DNA of 49,276 nt from Bacteroidales bacterium (GTDB lineage: Bacteria; Bacteroidota; Bacteroidia; Bacteroidales; ML635J-15). Positions 32,757 to 41,791 of the stretch are shown piece by piece. The stretch lies in the NCBI GenBank assembly GCA_017551515.1, contig JAFZLK010000091.1:1-49276 (forward strand), written 5' to 3'. The position numbers and the translations under genes are program-made. Under the pieces are notes generated by a model. It was not told the DNA's origin and did not search any database. It saw only the letters and a program-made list of their open reading frames with translations. Each line of letters starts with the position of its first letter. Positions within the stretch are counted from its first letter, which is position 1.

Positions 32757-33716
32757 ATGGCAGAAATAAAATTCGAATTAAATGAGTACAAAAGAGAATT
32801 AAGCGACGACGAAATCTTAAATGATATAAAAAATGTTGCGGAGACTCTTGGTGTTGATTACATTCCGATATCAACATATAAAAAACATGGAAAATTCTCT
32901 CAAACTGCTATTCAACATCATTTTGGTACATGGAAAAACGCATTGTCTATTGTTGGATTAAGGAATGAAAGAAACTCAAAAGAATTGAAATTAATAAGCG
33001 ATGAAGAATATTATCGTGACTTGCAAAGGGTAGCTAACTTAATTAATTGCGATACAGTTTCTTATGATGCTTACAAAGAATATGGAAAATTCTCTGCTGA
33101 ACATATTTTTCACAGATTTGGAAAATGGAATACTGCACTTCAAAAAGCAGGATTAAAAGGAACTGGATTTTCAAAAGACAAAATCACAGAACAACAATGT
33201 TTTGACGAGATTGAACGAATTTGGATATTGCTTGGTAGGCAACCAACTGCTACAGATATAATCAAAAGAGGTATTTCTAATTACTCGATTGATACATTTA
33301 AAAGGAGTTTTGGGGGATGGAGAAAAGCGTTGGAAGCTTTTGTCGAATATATAAATACCACAGATAATTCAGATTTACAAACAAGTAAAGACTACAACGA
33401 TTCTGAAAATATTGAAGAACATAAATTGGATATTCAAGCATTCGAAAAAGAAAAGACATACAATAAAAAGAATAAATCCAATGTCATTGGTTTTCAGCAC
33501 AAAACATCAAGAAATATTAATGCTCGTTTGAGATTTAAGGTATTACAAAGAGATAATTTTAAATGTTGTGCTTGCGGTGCATCTCCTGCAAAAGATCCAT
33601 CTGTAGAACTTCATGTTGACCATATTATTCCATGGTCAAAAGGAGGAGAAACCATAATAGAAAACCTGCAAACATTGTGTTCGAAATGTAATTTAGGGAA
33701 AAGCGATGTATTATAA
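32757..33716 (+). CDS. HNH endonuclease with three homing-endonuclease-associated repeats
   Basis: 319 residues. There are three DNA-binding repeats of about 55 residues (about 16-68, 82-133, 145-196), each ending in a helix of the FGTWKNAL, FGKWNTAL, FGGWRKAL kind. A charged linker follows, then an HNH domain with two zinc CxxC pairs (CCACG and CSKC) and the catalytic VDHIIPWSKGG. Similar proteins are mobile or regulatory nucleases. It starts 6 bases after cvfB and is more AT-rich than it, suggesting later gain. Confidence 0.88.
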   Translation: MAEIKFELNEYKRELSDDEILNDIKNVAETLGVDYIPISTYKKHGKFSQTAIQHHFGTWKNALSIVGLRNERNSKELKLISDEEYYRDLQRVANLINCDTVSYDAYKEYGKFSAEHIFHRFGKWNTALQKAGLKGTGFSKDKITEQQCFDEIERIWILLGRQPTATDIIKRGISNYSIDTFKRSFGGWRKALEAFVEYINTTDNSDLQTSKDYNDSENIEEHKLDIQAFEKEKTYNKKNKSNVIGFQHKTSRNINARLRFKVLQRDNFKCCACGASPAKDPSVELHVDHIIPWSKGGETIIENLQTLCSKCNLGKSDVL

Positions 33717-33763
33717 ATCCGCAAAACAAATTATTCAACCATTATAAGCACCAATAATTTTAC

Positions 33764-33771
33764 TAATTTTG
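33764..33771 (+). promoter_or_regulatory. -7 promoter element
   Basis: TAATTTTG, 37 bases before the hypothetical gene at 33809. Confidence 0.55.
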
Positions 33772-33808
33772 TGTCTAATATTGTGATTTTATAAAACTTG
33801 ATTTTTCG

Positions 33809-34414
33809 ATGACATACAACATAACTGACGAACAACTAAACGAGATTGTAAAGCGTGCGGTTCAGAAAACATTGGAAGAATTGCAGGTCGAACCGGTATT
33901 GCACGAAGATGCTCCAGTGTACGGCAAGAAAAACAAGGATATAAATATTTCCATAGCCGATGATGACCTTGCAGCAAGGACTATGGAAACGATGTCTCAG
34001 AATCTTGACACACAGAACAATCCAAAGGTTGGCATTTTCTGGTATTCGCCAGTTAACAAAAGTCTTTATGGCGTGGTTGCAATAGACAAGGATTCGTATT
34101 CGAAGCCGAATGCAGGCGGTGGTCTGATAACATGCAAGGAACTTCACGAAGATGTTTGGAAACGGGAATATCGCAACCAGAAGTACAAACTTAATGGCGT
34201 TGGTCCGTACATCGGTGATTATAAGAACAAACCGCGTGGTCGTGTCTTTTATAGCCCCGAGAAAGATACTTATTACATAATGGTCGGCAGTTGGATAAAC
34301 GATAATCCCGAAGCCGTTGATATTATTGTAGATAGGTACGATTTGAAAGACTGCAAGGTTGAGGTAAAGATTTCGGTGCATTGGGAAATTGGAATGGGAT
34401 GGGAAAACAGATAA
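33809..34414 (+). CDS. conserved hypothetical protein, 201 residues
   Basis: Cytosolic, no signal or membrane segment. An N-terminal helix (ITDEQLNEIVKRAVQKTLEE) precedes a mixed alpha/beta domain with VGIFWYSPVNKSLYGVV, then GRVFYSPEKDTYYIMVGSWI. It resembles small Bacteroidota proteins of unknown function; no family named. Own promoter, so a single gene. Confidence 0.6.
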   Translation: MTYNITDEQLNEIVKRAVQKTLEELQVEPVLHEDAPVYGKKNKDINISIADDDLAARTMETMSQNLDTQNNPKVGIFWYSPVNKSLYGVVAIDKDSYSKPNAGGGLITCKELHEDVWKREYRNQKYKLNGVGPYIGDYKNKPRGRVFYSPEKDTYYIMVGSWINDNPEAVDIIVDRYDLKDCKVEVKISVHWEIGMGWENR

Positions 34415-34468
34415 AAAATAATTTACGATTTACGAAGGACGGTATACGATTGATTTTGTTCATAGTAG

Positions 34469-34488
34469 CATCGCAATGCTTTGCGATG
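34469..34488. repeat. hairpin palindrome upstream of der
   Basis: CATCGCAA pairs with TTGCGATG around a 4-base loop, followed by AATTGTAAATTATTCATTG-type intergenic repeats. It lies inside the rejected N-terminal extension of der. Confidence 0.7.
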
Positions 34489-34534
34489 GCATAGATTGTC
34501 AATTGTAAATTATTCATTGTTAATTATTAAGATT

Positions 34535-35839
34535 ATGGGAAACATTGTAGCAATAGTAGGAAGACCGAATGTTGGAAAATCGACATTCTTCAATAGATTG
34601 ATAGAACGCCGTGAGGCGATAGTGAACGATGAAAGCGGTGTAACGCGCGACCGCCTTTATGGACATTGCTTCTGGAACGGCAAGACATTCTCCGTTGTCG
34701 ATACAGGCGGATATGTTGAAAATTCGACAGATGTGTTCGAACGCGAGATTTCGAAGCAGGTGCTTATCGCCATTGAGGAAGCCGATGCTGTAATGTTTAT
34801 GGTTGATGTTGACATGGGTTTGACCGACCTTGATGTTGCCGTTGCCGACATTCTCCGTTCATCCAAGAAGCCTGTTTTCCTAGTTGTGAACAAGGTTGAT
34901 TCGAACAAGAAGATTGTAAATAGCTACGAGTTCTACAATCTCGGACTTGGCGAGTTGTATTGTATTTCGGCTATAACTGGCACCGGCACTGGCGAATTGC
35001 TTGATGCCGTTGTCAAGGCATTGCCCGACAAACCCAACGACGAGGAACTTGAGCTTCCGCGCATAACGATTGTTGGTCGTCCGAATGTTGGCAAGTCGTC
35101 GCTTACCAATGTGCTGATAGGCGAGGAGAGGAACATTGTTACCAATGTTGCCGGCACAACGCGCGATTCCATAAACACCCGCTACAACAAGTACGGTTAC
35201 GACTTTATGCTTGTCGATACGGCTGGCGTGCGTCGCAAGAGCAAGGTTTCAGAAGATTTGGAATTCTACTCGGTAATGCGCTCGATTCGTGCCATCGAAA
35301 ATTCCGATGTCTGCCTGCTGATGATTGATGCAGAGCAGGGCTGGGAGTCGCAGGACCAGAACATTCTCAACCTTATTCGCAAGAACAAGAAGGGCATTGT
35401 GATTCTTGTAAACAAGTGGGACTTAATTGAAAAGGACAGCAACACGCTGAAGGAGTACCGCGAGTTCATACAGGACAGGATTGCTCCGTTCAACGATATT
35501 CCAATACTTTTCATCTCGGCACTCACCAAACAGCGTATCAGCGATGTGCTTAGCACAGCAATGCAGGTTTACGAAAACCGCATCCAGCGCATTCCTACTG
35601 GCAAACTCAACGAGGTTATGCTTGATGCAATCGAGAACTTCCCGCCACCAGCAACCAAAGGCAAGTACATAAAGATAAAGTACGTAACCCAGTTGCCAAC
35701 GCCAACACCTGTTTTCGCTTTCTTTGCAAACCTGCCACAGTACATCAAGGAGCCGTACAAGCGTTTTCTGGAAAACAAACTTCGCGAAAACTTCAACCTT
35801 ACTGGTGTGCCGATAGTGCTGGTGTTCAGGGATAAGTAG
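34535..35839 (+). CDS. der: ribosome assembly GTPase Der (EngA)
   Basis: 434 residues with two tandem GTPase domains, each with GRPNVGKS P-loop, DTGG or DTAG switch II, and NKVD or NKWD, followed by a KH-like RNA-binding domain. It acts in late maturation of the 50S subunit. The frame extends to 34481 but the first 18 residues derive from intergenic repeats; [17 protein letters not shown] is the normal start. Confidence 0.97.
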   Translation: MGNIVAIVGRPNVGKSTFFNRLIERREAIVNDESGVTRDRLYGHCFWNGKTFSVVDTGGYVENSTDVFEREISKQVLIAIEEADAVMFMVDVDMGLTDLDVAVADILRSSKKPVFLVVNKVDSNKKIVNSYEFYNLGLGELYCISAITGTGTGELLDAVVKALPDKPNDEELELPRITIVGRPNVGKSSLTNVLIGEERNIVTNVAGTTRDSINTRYNKYGYDFMLVDTAGVRRKSKVSEDLEFYSVMRSIRAIENSDVCLLMIDAEQGWESQDQNILNLIRKNKKGIVILVNKWDLIEKDSNTLKEYREFIQDRIAPFNDIPILFISALTKQRISDVLSTAMQVYENRIQRIPTGKLNEVMLDAIENFPPPATKGKYIKIKYVTQLPTPTPVFAFFANLPQYIKEPYKRFLENKLRENFNLTGVPIVLVFRDK

Positions 35840-35901
35840 AATTGAAAAAGTTTGCTCAATAGCAAAACACAATTCTTCGAGGTCTCTTTTTACATCATAA
35901 G

Positions 35902-35969
35902 CGACCTCGGAGAGGTCGTATTTATATAGAATAGTTGATTAGTAAAATCAACGACCTCAGCGAGGTCGT
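35902..35969. repeat. two palindromes with core CGACCTC...GAGGTCG
   Basis: CGACCTC-GGA-GAGGTCG at 35902-35918 and ACGACCTC-AGC-GAGGTCGT at 35951-35969. A REP-like pair between der and the barrel gene; the second one may act with the T run at about 35973 as a terminator. Confidence 0.8.
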
Positions 35970-36003
35970 ACAGATTTTTTATTCACCCAACCGAAAAAAG
36001 TAT

Positions 36004-36011
36004 TAGTTTTG
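36004..36011 (+). promoter_or_regulatory. -7 promoter element very close to the start codon
   Basis: TAGTTTTG. The ATG at 36016 is only 5 bases further, so the message of the barrel gene may be leaderless or start at the second ATG (36019). Confidence 0.55.
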
Positions 36012-36015
36012 CGAA

Positions 36016-36774
36016 ATGATGAAAAAAGTATTGACAATATTGTTTGCCTTGGTGCTGTTTTCGATGTCGGCATTTGCACAGATTAAGGATGAGCGCATAA
36101 ATGTTTGGCAGTGCGAAATAAACTATGTCTATCAGTTTTCGCTTACCGACATGAAAGCCACTTACGGCAAAAATCCTTCGACAATGGGACTTGGACTTTC
36201 GTTCAAGACAAAGCACAATGTAATTTTTGGTTTCGAGGGTAGCTATCTATGGGGCGGTTATACCGACAATGGCGTTCCTGTTTTGCGCAATATTATGACA
36301 GAGTCGGGTAACATTATCAATTCCTACGGGGAATATGGCACTGTGTTGTTGACGCAGTCTGGATTTTATGTAGGCGTTAAGACTGGATATGTCATTGCCT
36401 TTAGCAAACCTAATCCCAATTCGGGTATCGTACTGAATATTGGAGCAGGACTTCTCGAACACCATATCCGCATCGAAAACCGTTCGAACAATACTCCGCC
36501 AGTGCTTGGCGACTATAAGAAGGGCTACGATGGACTGAGAAACGGCATTGCTTTGCGAGGTTTCTTGGGGTATCAGTTCCTGAGTAGCAAAAAGTTGGTG
36601 AATTTCTATGCAGGTGTGGAATATACTTTTGCGTGGACAAAATCACGCAGAAACTACGACTTTAACCTGCGAGGCAAGGATAATACCCAGTATCACGATT
36701 CGATGATTGGAATACGTGTGGGCTGGATTTTGCCTGTTTACCGTCACGCACCTGAAGAATACTATTACTATTAG
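36016..36774 (+). CDS. outer-membrane beta-barrel protein (putative), upstream of waaA
   Basis: 252 residues with signal peptide ending AFAQ (about 22). The mature part has alternating hydrophobic strands with many Gly, Tyr and Phe (GLGLSFKTKHNVIFGFEGSY, then GIALRGFLGYQF and GIRVGWILPVY), typical of an 8-10 strand outer-membrane barrel of Bacteroidota. Specific role unknown; it is in one operon with the LPS gene waaA (2-base gap), which fits an envelope role. Confidence 0.7.
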   Translation: MMKKVLTILFALVLFSMSAFAQIKDERINVWQCEINYVYQFSLTDMKATYGKNPSTMGLGLSFKTKHNVIFGFEGSYLWGGYTDNGVPVLRNIMTESGNIINSYGEYGTVLLTQSGFYVGVKTGYVIAFSKPNPNSGIVLNIGAGLLEHHIRIENRSNNTPPVLGDYKKGYDGLRNGIALRGFLGYQFLSSKKLVNFYAGVEYTFAWTKSRRNYDFNLRGKDNTQYHDSMIGIRVGWILPVYRHAPEEYYYY

Positions 36775-36776
36775 CG

Positions 36777-38003
36777 ATGAAATTCTTCTATTTCCTTTGT
36801 ATCCGTGCTTATTTTCTTGCTGTTAGGCTTGCCGCTCCTTTCAACCGCAAGGCAAAACTTATGGTGACGGGACGAAAGGACTGGGAGAAAAATCTGCGCG
36901 AAAAAGTTGAGCAGGGACAAAAGTATGTCTGGTTTCATGCCGCTTCGCTTGGCGAATTCGAGCAAGGTCGTCCGCTGATTGAACGCTACAAGGCAGAAGG
37001 AAAGAAAATTGTGCTAACATTTTTTAGCCCAAGTGGTTACGAGGTGCGCAAAAACTATGACAAGGCCGACATCGTTTGCTATCTTCCCTTCGACAGTAAG
37101 CGCAATGCAAGGAAATTCATAGACATAGTGAATCCTGAATTTGTTGTCTTCGTGAAATACGAATTTTGGTACTGTTTTATCCGCGAATTGGCGATGCGGA
37201 AGGTAAACACCTATCTAATTTCGGGAATTTTCCGTAGCGGACAGATATTTTTCCGTCCGTGGGGTAAGTTCTATCGCAAGGTTCTTACCGATTTTGCATG
37301 GATGTTTGTACAGGACGATAATTCCAAAAATCTTCTTGAGTCGGCTGGCGTGAAGAATATTTCGGTTTGCGGTGATACGCGTATCGACCGCGTGTATCAG
37401 ATTTCGCACGAAAAGTATGAGAATGAATTTCTTAGCGAGTTTGTTAAATCTGGAAATGTCATTGTTTGCGGTAGCACTTGGCCACCAGATGAGAAGATTA
37501 TTTCGCAGTATGTCAACTCGCACGATGGACTTAAGGCGGTGCTTGTTCCGCACGAGATACACGAGGAACACCTTTGCGCCATTGAAAAAATGCTTGACAA
37601 GCCGTTTGTCCGTCTTTCGAAGTGTGAAACTGCCGATGCATCGCAACTTTCGTACATTATTGTCGATTCGATGGGTATGTTGTCGAAGATGTACCGCTAT
37701 GGAAAACTTGCGTATGTAGGTGGTGGATTTGGTGTAGGAATACATAATACGCTCGAAGCGGTAGTTTACGGATTGCCAGTGATTTTCGGTCCCAACTATC
37801 GCAAGTTCAAGGAAGCGTTTGATTTGATAGCTTGCGGAGCAGGATTTTCAATTTCATCATATGATGAATTTGAAAATGTTGTCGAAACGCTTCTTTCCGA
37901 TGAGGGGAAATATGCCGAATCGTGCTCGCAGGCAAATCTCTATGTGGAAAAATCAGTTGGCGTTTCCGAGTTCATTTACAACAAGATAAAGGAATTGCAA
38001 TGA
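36777..38003 (+). CDS. waaA: 3-deoxy-D-manno-octulosonic acid (Kdo) transferase
   Basis: 408 residues, GT-B glycosyltransferase (GT30). It adds Kdo from CMP-Kdo to the lipid A precursor at the inner membrane. The N-terminal hydrophobic anchor is followed by WFHAASLGEFEQGRPLIE with the catalytic Glu, then KYEFW. The C-terminal donor site is AYVGGGFGVGIHNTLE, with GLPVIFGPNY. The stop overlaps the lnt start (ATGA). Confidence 0.95.
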   Translation: MKFFYFLCIRAYFLAVRLAAPFNRKAKLMVTGRKDWEKNLREKVEQGQKYVWFHAASLGEFEQGRPLIERYKAEGKKIVLTFFSPSGYEVRKNYDKADIVCYLPFDSKRNARKFIDIVNPEFVVFVKYEFWYCFIRELAMRKVNTYLISGIFRSGQIFFRPWGKFYRKVLTDFAWMFVQDDNSKNLLESAGVKNISVCGDTRIDRVYQISHEKYENEFLSEFVKSGNVIVCGSTWPPDEKIISQYVNSHDGLKAVLVPHEIHEEHLCAIEKMLDKPFVRLSKCETADASQLSYIIVDSMGMLSKMYRYGKLAYVGGGFGVGIHNTLEAVVYGLPVIFGPNYRKFKEAFDLIACGAGFSISSYDEFENVVETLLSDEGKYAESCSQANLYVEKSVGVSEFIYNKIKELQ

Positions 38004-39646
38004 AAAGGATAAATGTCGCATTAAGGTTCTGTTTGTGCTTGTTGTCTGCACTTTTGCTCAGCGCAGGATGGTTCAATCTGCATTTGCCGTGGCTTGTGCT
38101 TGTTGGCTTTGTGCCGATGCTTATTCTTATGCAGAATATCATAAACGAGAACGGTAAGCATGGCGGGGCAAAGTTTTTCGGCTATTCCTATCTGATGTTT
38201 GTCCTTTGGAACTTGATAACTACTTGGTGGGTTTACTTTGCAAGTCCTGCCGGCGTGTTTATGGCTGTGCTGGCTTCATCGTTGCTAATGGCGCTGACGA
38301 TGAGGATTGTGTATGCGTTGTGGCGTAAAGGTGGCGAAAAGGTTGGACTTATTGCATTTGTGAGCTGCTATGTGGCTTTCGAGTACCTGTTTATGAATAG
38401 CGAAATTGCTTGGCCGTGGCTGGTGCTTGGCAATTCGTTTGCCAACGATGTGATGTTTGTGCAGTGGTACGAATTTACTGGTCATCTTGGCGGTTCGGCT
38501 TGGATTTTGGTGATTAATGCATTGCTGTACAAAGTGTTGTGTCAAGTGCTCGAAAAGCGCAAACCGACATTACCAATAATTGTTACAGCATCAGTTTTGC
38601 TGTTTGTTCCGATAATTTTCTCTGTTATCCGCTATTATACATATACCGAAAAGGAGAATCCGCAGAATGTTGTTGTTATTCAGCCGAACATCGACCCGTG
38701 GGGCGAAAAGTTTGATGAAACCACTTTCGGTTCGCAGATTGAAAATATACTCGACATTGCTTCTACTTACGGCAACGCTGAGACCGACTATTTTGTCGCA
38801 CCTGAAACAGCTCTGAATAGTACCGTGCAGGAAGACCACATGCAGGGAAATTCATCGCTTGTGGCTGTACGCAAGTTTATGCAGTATTATCCGAAAAGCA
38901 AGTTTGTTGTCGGTGCGACTACATTCAAGGTTTATTACCACAAGAATGGCGACAAGGCTTACGATGGCACATCCATTACCGAAACTGCCCGCGAAATAGG
39001 CGAAAACGACCACTACGACATTTACAATGTCTCGATGCAGGTAGATGCTGGACCGTATGTGCAGATTTACCGCAAGAGCAAGTTGGTTCCGGGTGCAGAG
39101 ATTCTTCCCTACATCAAGGTTTTCGGCTTTTTGAGCGACTTAATGACTGACCTTGGCGGAATGAGCGGAAGCCATGGCTGTCAGGAACATCCGACATCGT
39201 TTACAAACGATGTTAGCGATGTAAAAGTTGGTGTGCCAGTATGTTACGAATCTGCATTTGGCGAACATTGTGCAGGATTTGTCGAGGATGGTGCGCAGAT
39301 GATTTTTGTTATTACCAACGATGGCTGGTGGCGCGACACTCCTGGTTACCGCCAGCATTGCAGTTTCTCACGTTTGCGTGCAGTTGAGACGCGCCGTAGC
39401 ATTGCAAGAAGCGCCAATACAGGCATCAGTTGCATCATCAATCAGCGTGGCGATGTTGTGGAATCGCTTGGTTGGTGGCAGCGTGGTGGCATTTCTGCGA
39501 CAATCAACGCCAACGATAAGATTACTATCTATGCTAAATATGGAGACTACATTGCCCGTATGTGTGGTGTGGTGGCTGTGATACTGATTCTGATGCAGAT
39601 TGGAGCCAGTATAAGGGCAAGACTAGCCAAGAAGGAAAAGAATTAG
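38000..39646 (+). CDS. lnt: apolipoprotein N-acyltransferase
   Basis: 548 residues. About six N-terminal membrane helices are followed by a periplasmic nitrilase-like domain with catalytic E269 (APETAL), K361 (YRKSKLVPG) and C415 (VCYESAFGE), and a final membrane helix. It adds the third acyl chain to lipoproteins. The ATG lies in the waaA stop codon overlap; a longer frame from 37922 overlaps waaA and is not used. The window's lipoproteins would be substrates. Confidence 0.95.
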   Translation: MKRINVALRFCLCLLSALLLSAGWFNLHLPWLVLVGFVPMLILMQNIINENGKHGGAKFFGYSYLMFVLWNLITTWWVYFASPAGVFMAVLASSLLMALTMRIVYALWRKGGEKVGLIAFVSCYVAFEYLFMNSEIAWPWLVLGNSFANDVMFVQWYEFTGHLGGSAWILVINALLYKVLCQVLEKRKPTLPIIVTASVLLFVPIIFSVIRYYTYTEKENPQNVVVIQPNIDPWGEKFDETTFGSQIENILDIASTYGNAETDYFVAPETALNSTVQEDHMQGNSSLVAVRKFMQYYPKSKFVVGATTFKVYYHKNGDKAYDGTSITETAREIGENDHYDIYNVSMQVDAGPYVQIYRKSKLVPGAEILPYIKVFGFLSDLMTDLGGMSGSHGCQEHPTSFTNDVSDVKVGVPVCYESAFGEHCAGFVEDGAQMIFVITNDGWWRDTPGYRQHCSFSRLRAVETRRSIARSANTGISCIINQRGDVVESLGWWQRGGISATINANDKITIYAKYGDYIARMCGVVAVILILMQIGASIRARLAKKEKN

Positions 39647-39696
39647 CAAATTATTTTTTTTAGGTAATTTTTTTTCGGTAATTTGTGTGAAAGTAT

Positions 39697-39704
39697 TATC
39701 TTTG
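39697..39704 (+). promoter_or_regulatory. -7 promoter element of the lone ATPase
   Basis: TATCTTTG. Upstream are two GGTAATTT boxes (about 39663 and 39677) in T-rich sequence; no palindrome pair brackets this gene. Confidence 0.6.
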
Positions 39705-39722
39705 CACAAAAATAATTGAGTT

Positions 39723-40859
39723 ATGGTCAAGAATATCAATCCGTTCATAGTTGCAGGCAAGATTTCACCACAGTATTTTTGCGATAGAGTAGAGGAAGCA
39801 TCTCAATTGGAGAAGTCTATTGATAATCAGATGAATGTAGTGTTGACTTCGCCACGAAGAATGGGAAAAACATCATTGGTTGATTTCGTTTTCGACAAGT
39901 CGGAAATAAAGAACAATTACATTACTATCTCTGTTGATATTCTTCATACTACAACGTTCAGAGAGTTTATAATGTGTCTCGGAATGGCGGTGTTCGATAG
40001 TGTTGCAACGCGGAGTATGAAGTTGCGCAAGCAGTTTGTTACATTTTTGAAATCGCTCAGCGCAAGTTTCGGTTACGATACGGTTCAAAATATGCCTACT
40101 TTTGATGTTAAGATAGGAGATGTGCAGAATCCAGAGTTCACATTGACGGAGATTTTCAATTATGTTGAAAATGTAGGCAAGCGTTGCATAATCGTAATTG
40201 ATGAATTTCAGCAGATTACGCGTTATCCGGAAAAGAATATCGAAGCGATATTGAGGGCTAGAATACAAAAACTTTCCAATGTCAATATTGTTTTTTCGGG
40301 CAGTCAGAGACGGCTGATGGAGGAAATGTTTTTCTCGTCGCGCCGACCATTTTTCCAAAGTGCAAAATCGCTTCGTCTTGAGCCGATTAATCGTGATGTT
40401 TATCAGGAGTTTGCGAAAGAACATTTCAAGCAAGCGAAAAAAATGATTACAGAAGAAGCGTTTCGATATGTCTATGATACTTTCAATGGCGTTACCTTGT
40501 ATGTTCAGCGCATAATGAAGGATGCCTTTGCCGAAACTCCAACAGGTCAGACTTGCGACATTATGGTTGTAAAACAGCTTGTCGAGGACTATATAGCAGA
40601 AAACGATTCGCGGTTGCGTGAGCAACTTGCATATATTACCGAGGCGCAGAAGGAGTTGCTGTATGCTATTCACAAGGAAAAGCAGGCGCAGGGAATAACA
40701 TCCATTGCTTTCAATAGGAAATATCGGTTGCGCTCGCCAAGTTCAACACAGTCAGCATCGCTGCGACTTCTGGAATATGACCTTATCACTCGCAAGGAGA
40801 AGGTATATTTCATTTCCGACCCGTTGATGAGCCTTTGGCTGGACAGAAGAAAGGTGTAA
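39723..40859 (+). CDS. lone AAA+ ATPase, paralogue of the one at 20386-21525
   Basis: 378 residues with Walker A-like SPRRMGKT, Walker B IIVIDEFQQI, FSGSQRRLM and a winged-helix end. The same block order as the minus-strand ATPase at 20386-21525 (QYFCDR, GDVQNPE / GDIQSPE, DEFQQI, FxSSxRPF). It lies between lnt and a secreted repeat protein in an otherwise core region. Role unknown. Confidence 0.82.
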   Translation: MVKNINPFIVAGKISPQYFCDRVEEASQLEKSIDNQMNVVLTSPRRMGKTSLVDFVFDKSEIKNNYITISVDILHTTTFREFIMCLGMAVFDSVATRSMKLRKQFVTFLKSLSASFGYDTVQNMPTFDVKIGDVQNPEFTLTEIFNYVENVGKRCIIVIDEFQQITRYPEKNIEAILRARIQKLSNVNIVFSGSQRRLMEEMFFSSRRPFFQSAKSLRLEPINRDVYQEFAKEHFKQAKKMITEEAFRYVYDTFNGVTLYVQRIMKDAFAETPTGQTCDIMVVKQLVEDYIAENDSRLREQLAYITEAQKELLYAIHKEKQAQGITSIAFNRKYRLRSPSSTQSASLRLLEYDLITRKEKVYFISDPLMSLWLDRRKV

Positions 40860-41031
40860 AGAATTATGTTGATTATTTACTAGTTTATAGAGGCGTGTTT
40901 ATGGTTGTTTTCTATGTCGATGGCAGGTCGTAAGAAAAGAAGGTGATTGTGGAATAAAGAGTGTGATTAACTTTCTGGATAATTCCCCAAAATGAAAATG
41001 GCATGGTTGTTGCTCTTTGATAAAAAATCAT

Positions 41032-41039
41032 TATTTTTG
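41032..41039 (+). promoter_or_regulatory. -7 promoter element
   Basis: TATTTTTG with GTTG 19 bases upstream, 29 bases before the secreted protein start at 41069. Confidence 0.6.
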
Positions 41040-41068
41040 CAGTCAAAAATTTGTTAAATTTAATAGAA

Positions 41069-41740
41069 ATGAAGAAAATAATCACAATTACGCTATGCTT
41101 GGCACTTGTGGCCATGGCAGGCAGTGCATTCGGGCAGATAAGGCCCACCAAGAAACCAAAAGATGTAAATAATAATCAATTGAACAGGGTTTCTGCTAAT
41201 ATAACAGAAAGCAACAAGGAGGTATGCTGGGAAATATCTGGTAACAATGGCGATATGGAGTATCGTTGGGATACTGAGGCTAATGTGCAGCGGTGGGTAA
41301 ACGAAATGAGAACTCAGCACAATGAAGTATATACATACAAACCGTGTGATAATCCGACAGTTGAGTCATGTGATGCCAACAATGAGAAAGTCAATCCGAA
41401 GAAATGTTGGAAAATAACAGGTACAAAGGGTGGTCAGTCTGTTGAACAGTACCTTTGGGCTACCGAAACTGTAGCAAGACGTAAGGTGACTAATTTGCGC
41501 AACGATGGCTATCAGGATGCAAAGTATATTCAAACGCCTGCTAACGATGAAAAGTCATGCACACCGCCTGCAAATAATCCCAACGAACCCGCATGTTGGA
41601 AGATAACGATAGGCAACGTTGTGTCGTATTTCTGGGGATACGAAAATGATGCGCAGACAACGGTAAATACAGCACGTAATTCGGGGCAGGCAGCATCGTA
41701 TGAACTTTCACCAAACAAGACAAAAGATTCATGCCAATAA
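41069..41740 (+). CDS. secreted protein of three CW...SC repeats
   Basis: 223 residues: signal peptide ending FGQ (about 23), a short basic linker, then three repeats of about 50 residues. Each begins CWEI or CWKI, contains an aromatic strand (EYRWDTEANV, QYLWATETVA, SYFWGYENDA), then a helix with V/T-N-x-x-R, and ends in SC. The two Cys of each repeat could form one disulfide that closes the module. No family recognised. A TTG start at 41051 would add six residues before the signal peptide and is less likely. A strong terminator follows. Confidence 0.75.
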   Translation: MKKIITITLCLALVAMAGSAFGQIRPTKKPKDVNNNQLNRVSANITESNKEVCWEISGNNGDMEYRWDTEANVQRWVNEMRTQHNEVYTYKPCDNPTVESCDANNEKVNPKKCWKITGTKGGQSVEQYLWATETVARRKVTNLRNDGYQDAKYIQTPANDEKSCTPPANNPNEPACWKITIGNVVSYFWGYENDAQTTVNTARNSGQAASYELSPNKTKDSCQ

Positions 41741-41747
41741 AAATATC

Positions 41748-41771
41748 AAGGTGGTGAAAACCACCTTTTTT
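41748..41771 (+). terminator. terminator after the CW-repeat protein
   Basis: AAGGTGGT-GAAA-ACCACCTT, a GNRA-capped perfect stem, followed by T. Seven bases after the stop codon. Confidence 0.85.
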
Positions 41772-41791
41772 ATTTGCGATAAATTGGAAGA

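Noticed and set aside
36777..39646. waaA-lnt as part of a surface-polysaccharide locus
   Set aside because: No other sugar synthesis or transferase genes nearby; these are single-copy core envelope genes.
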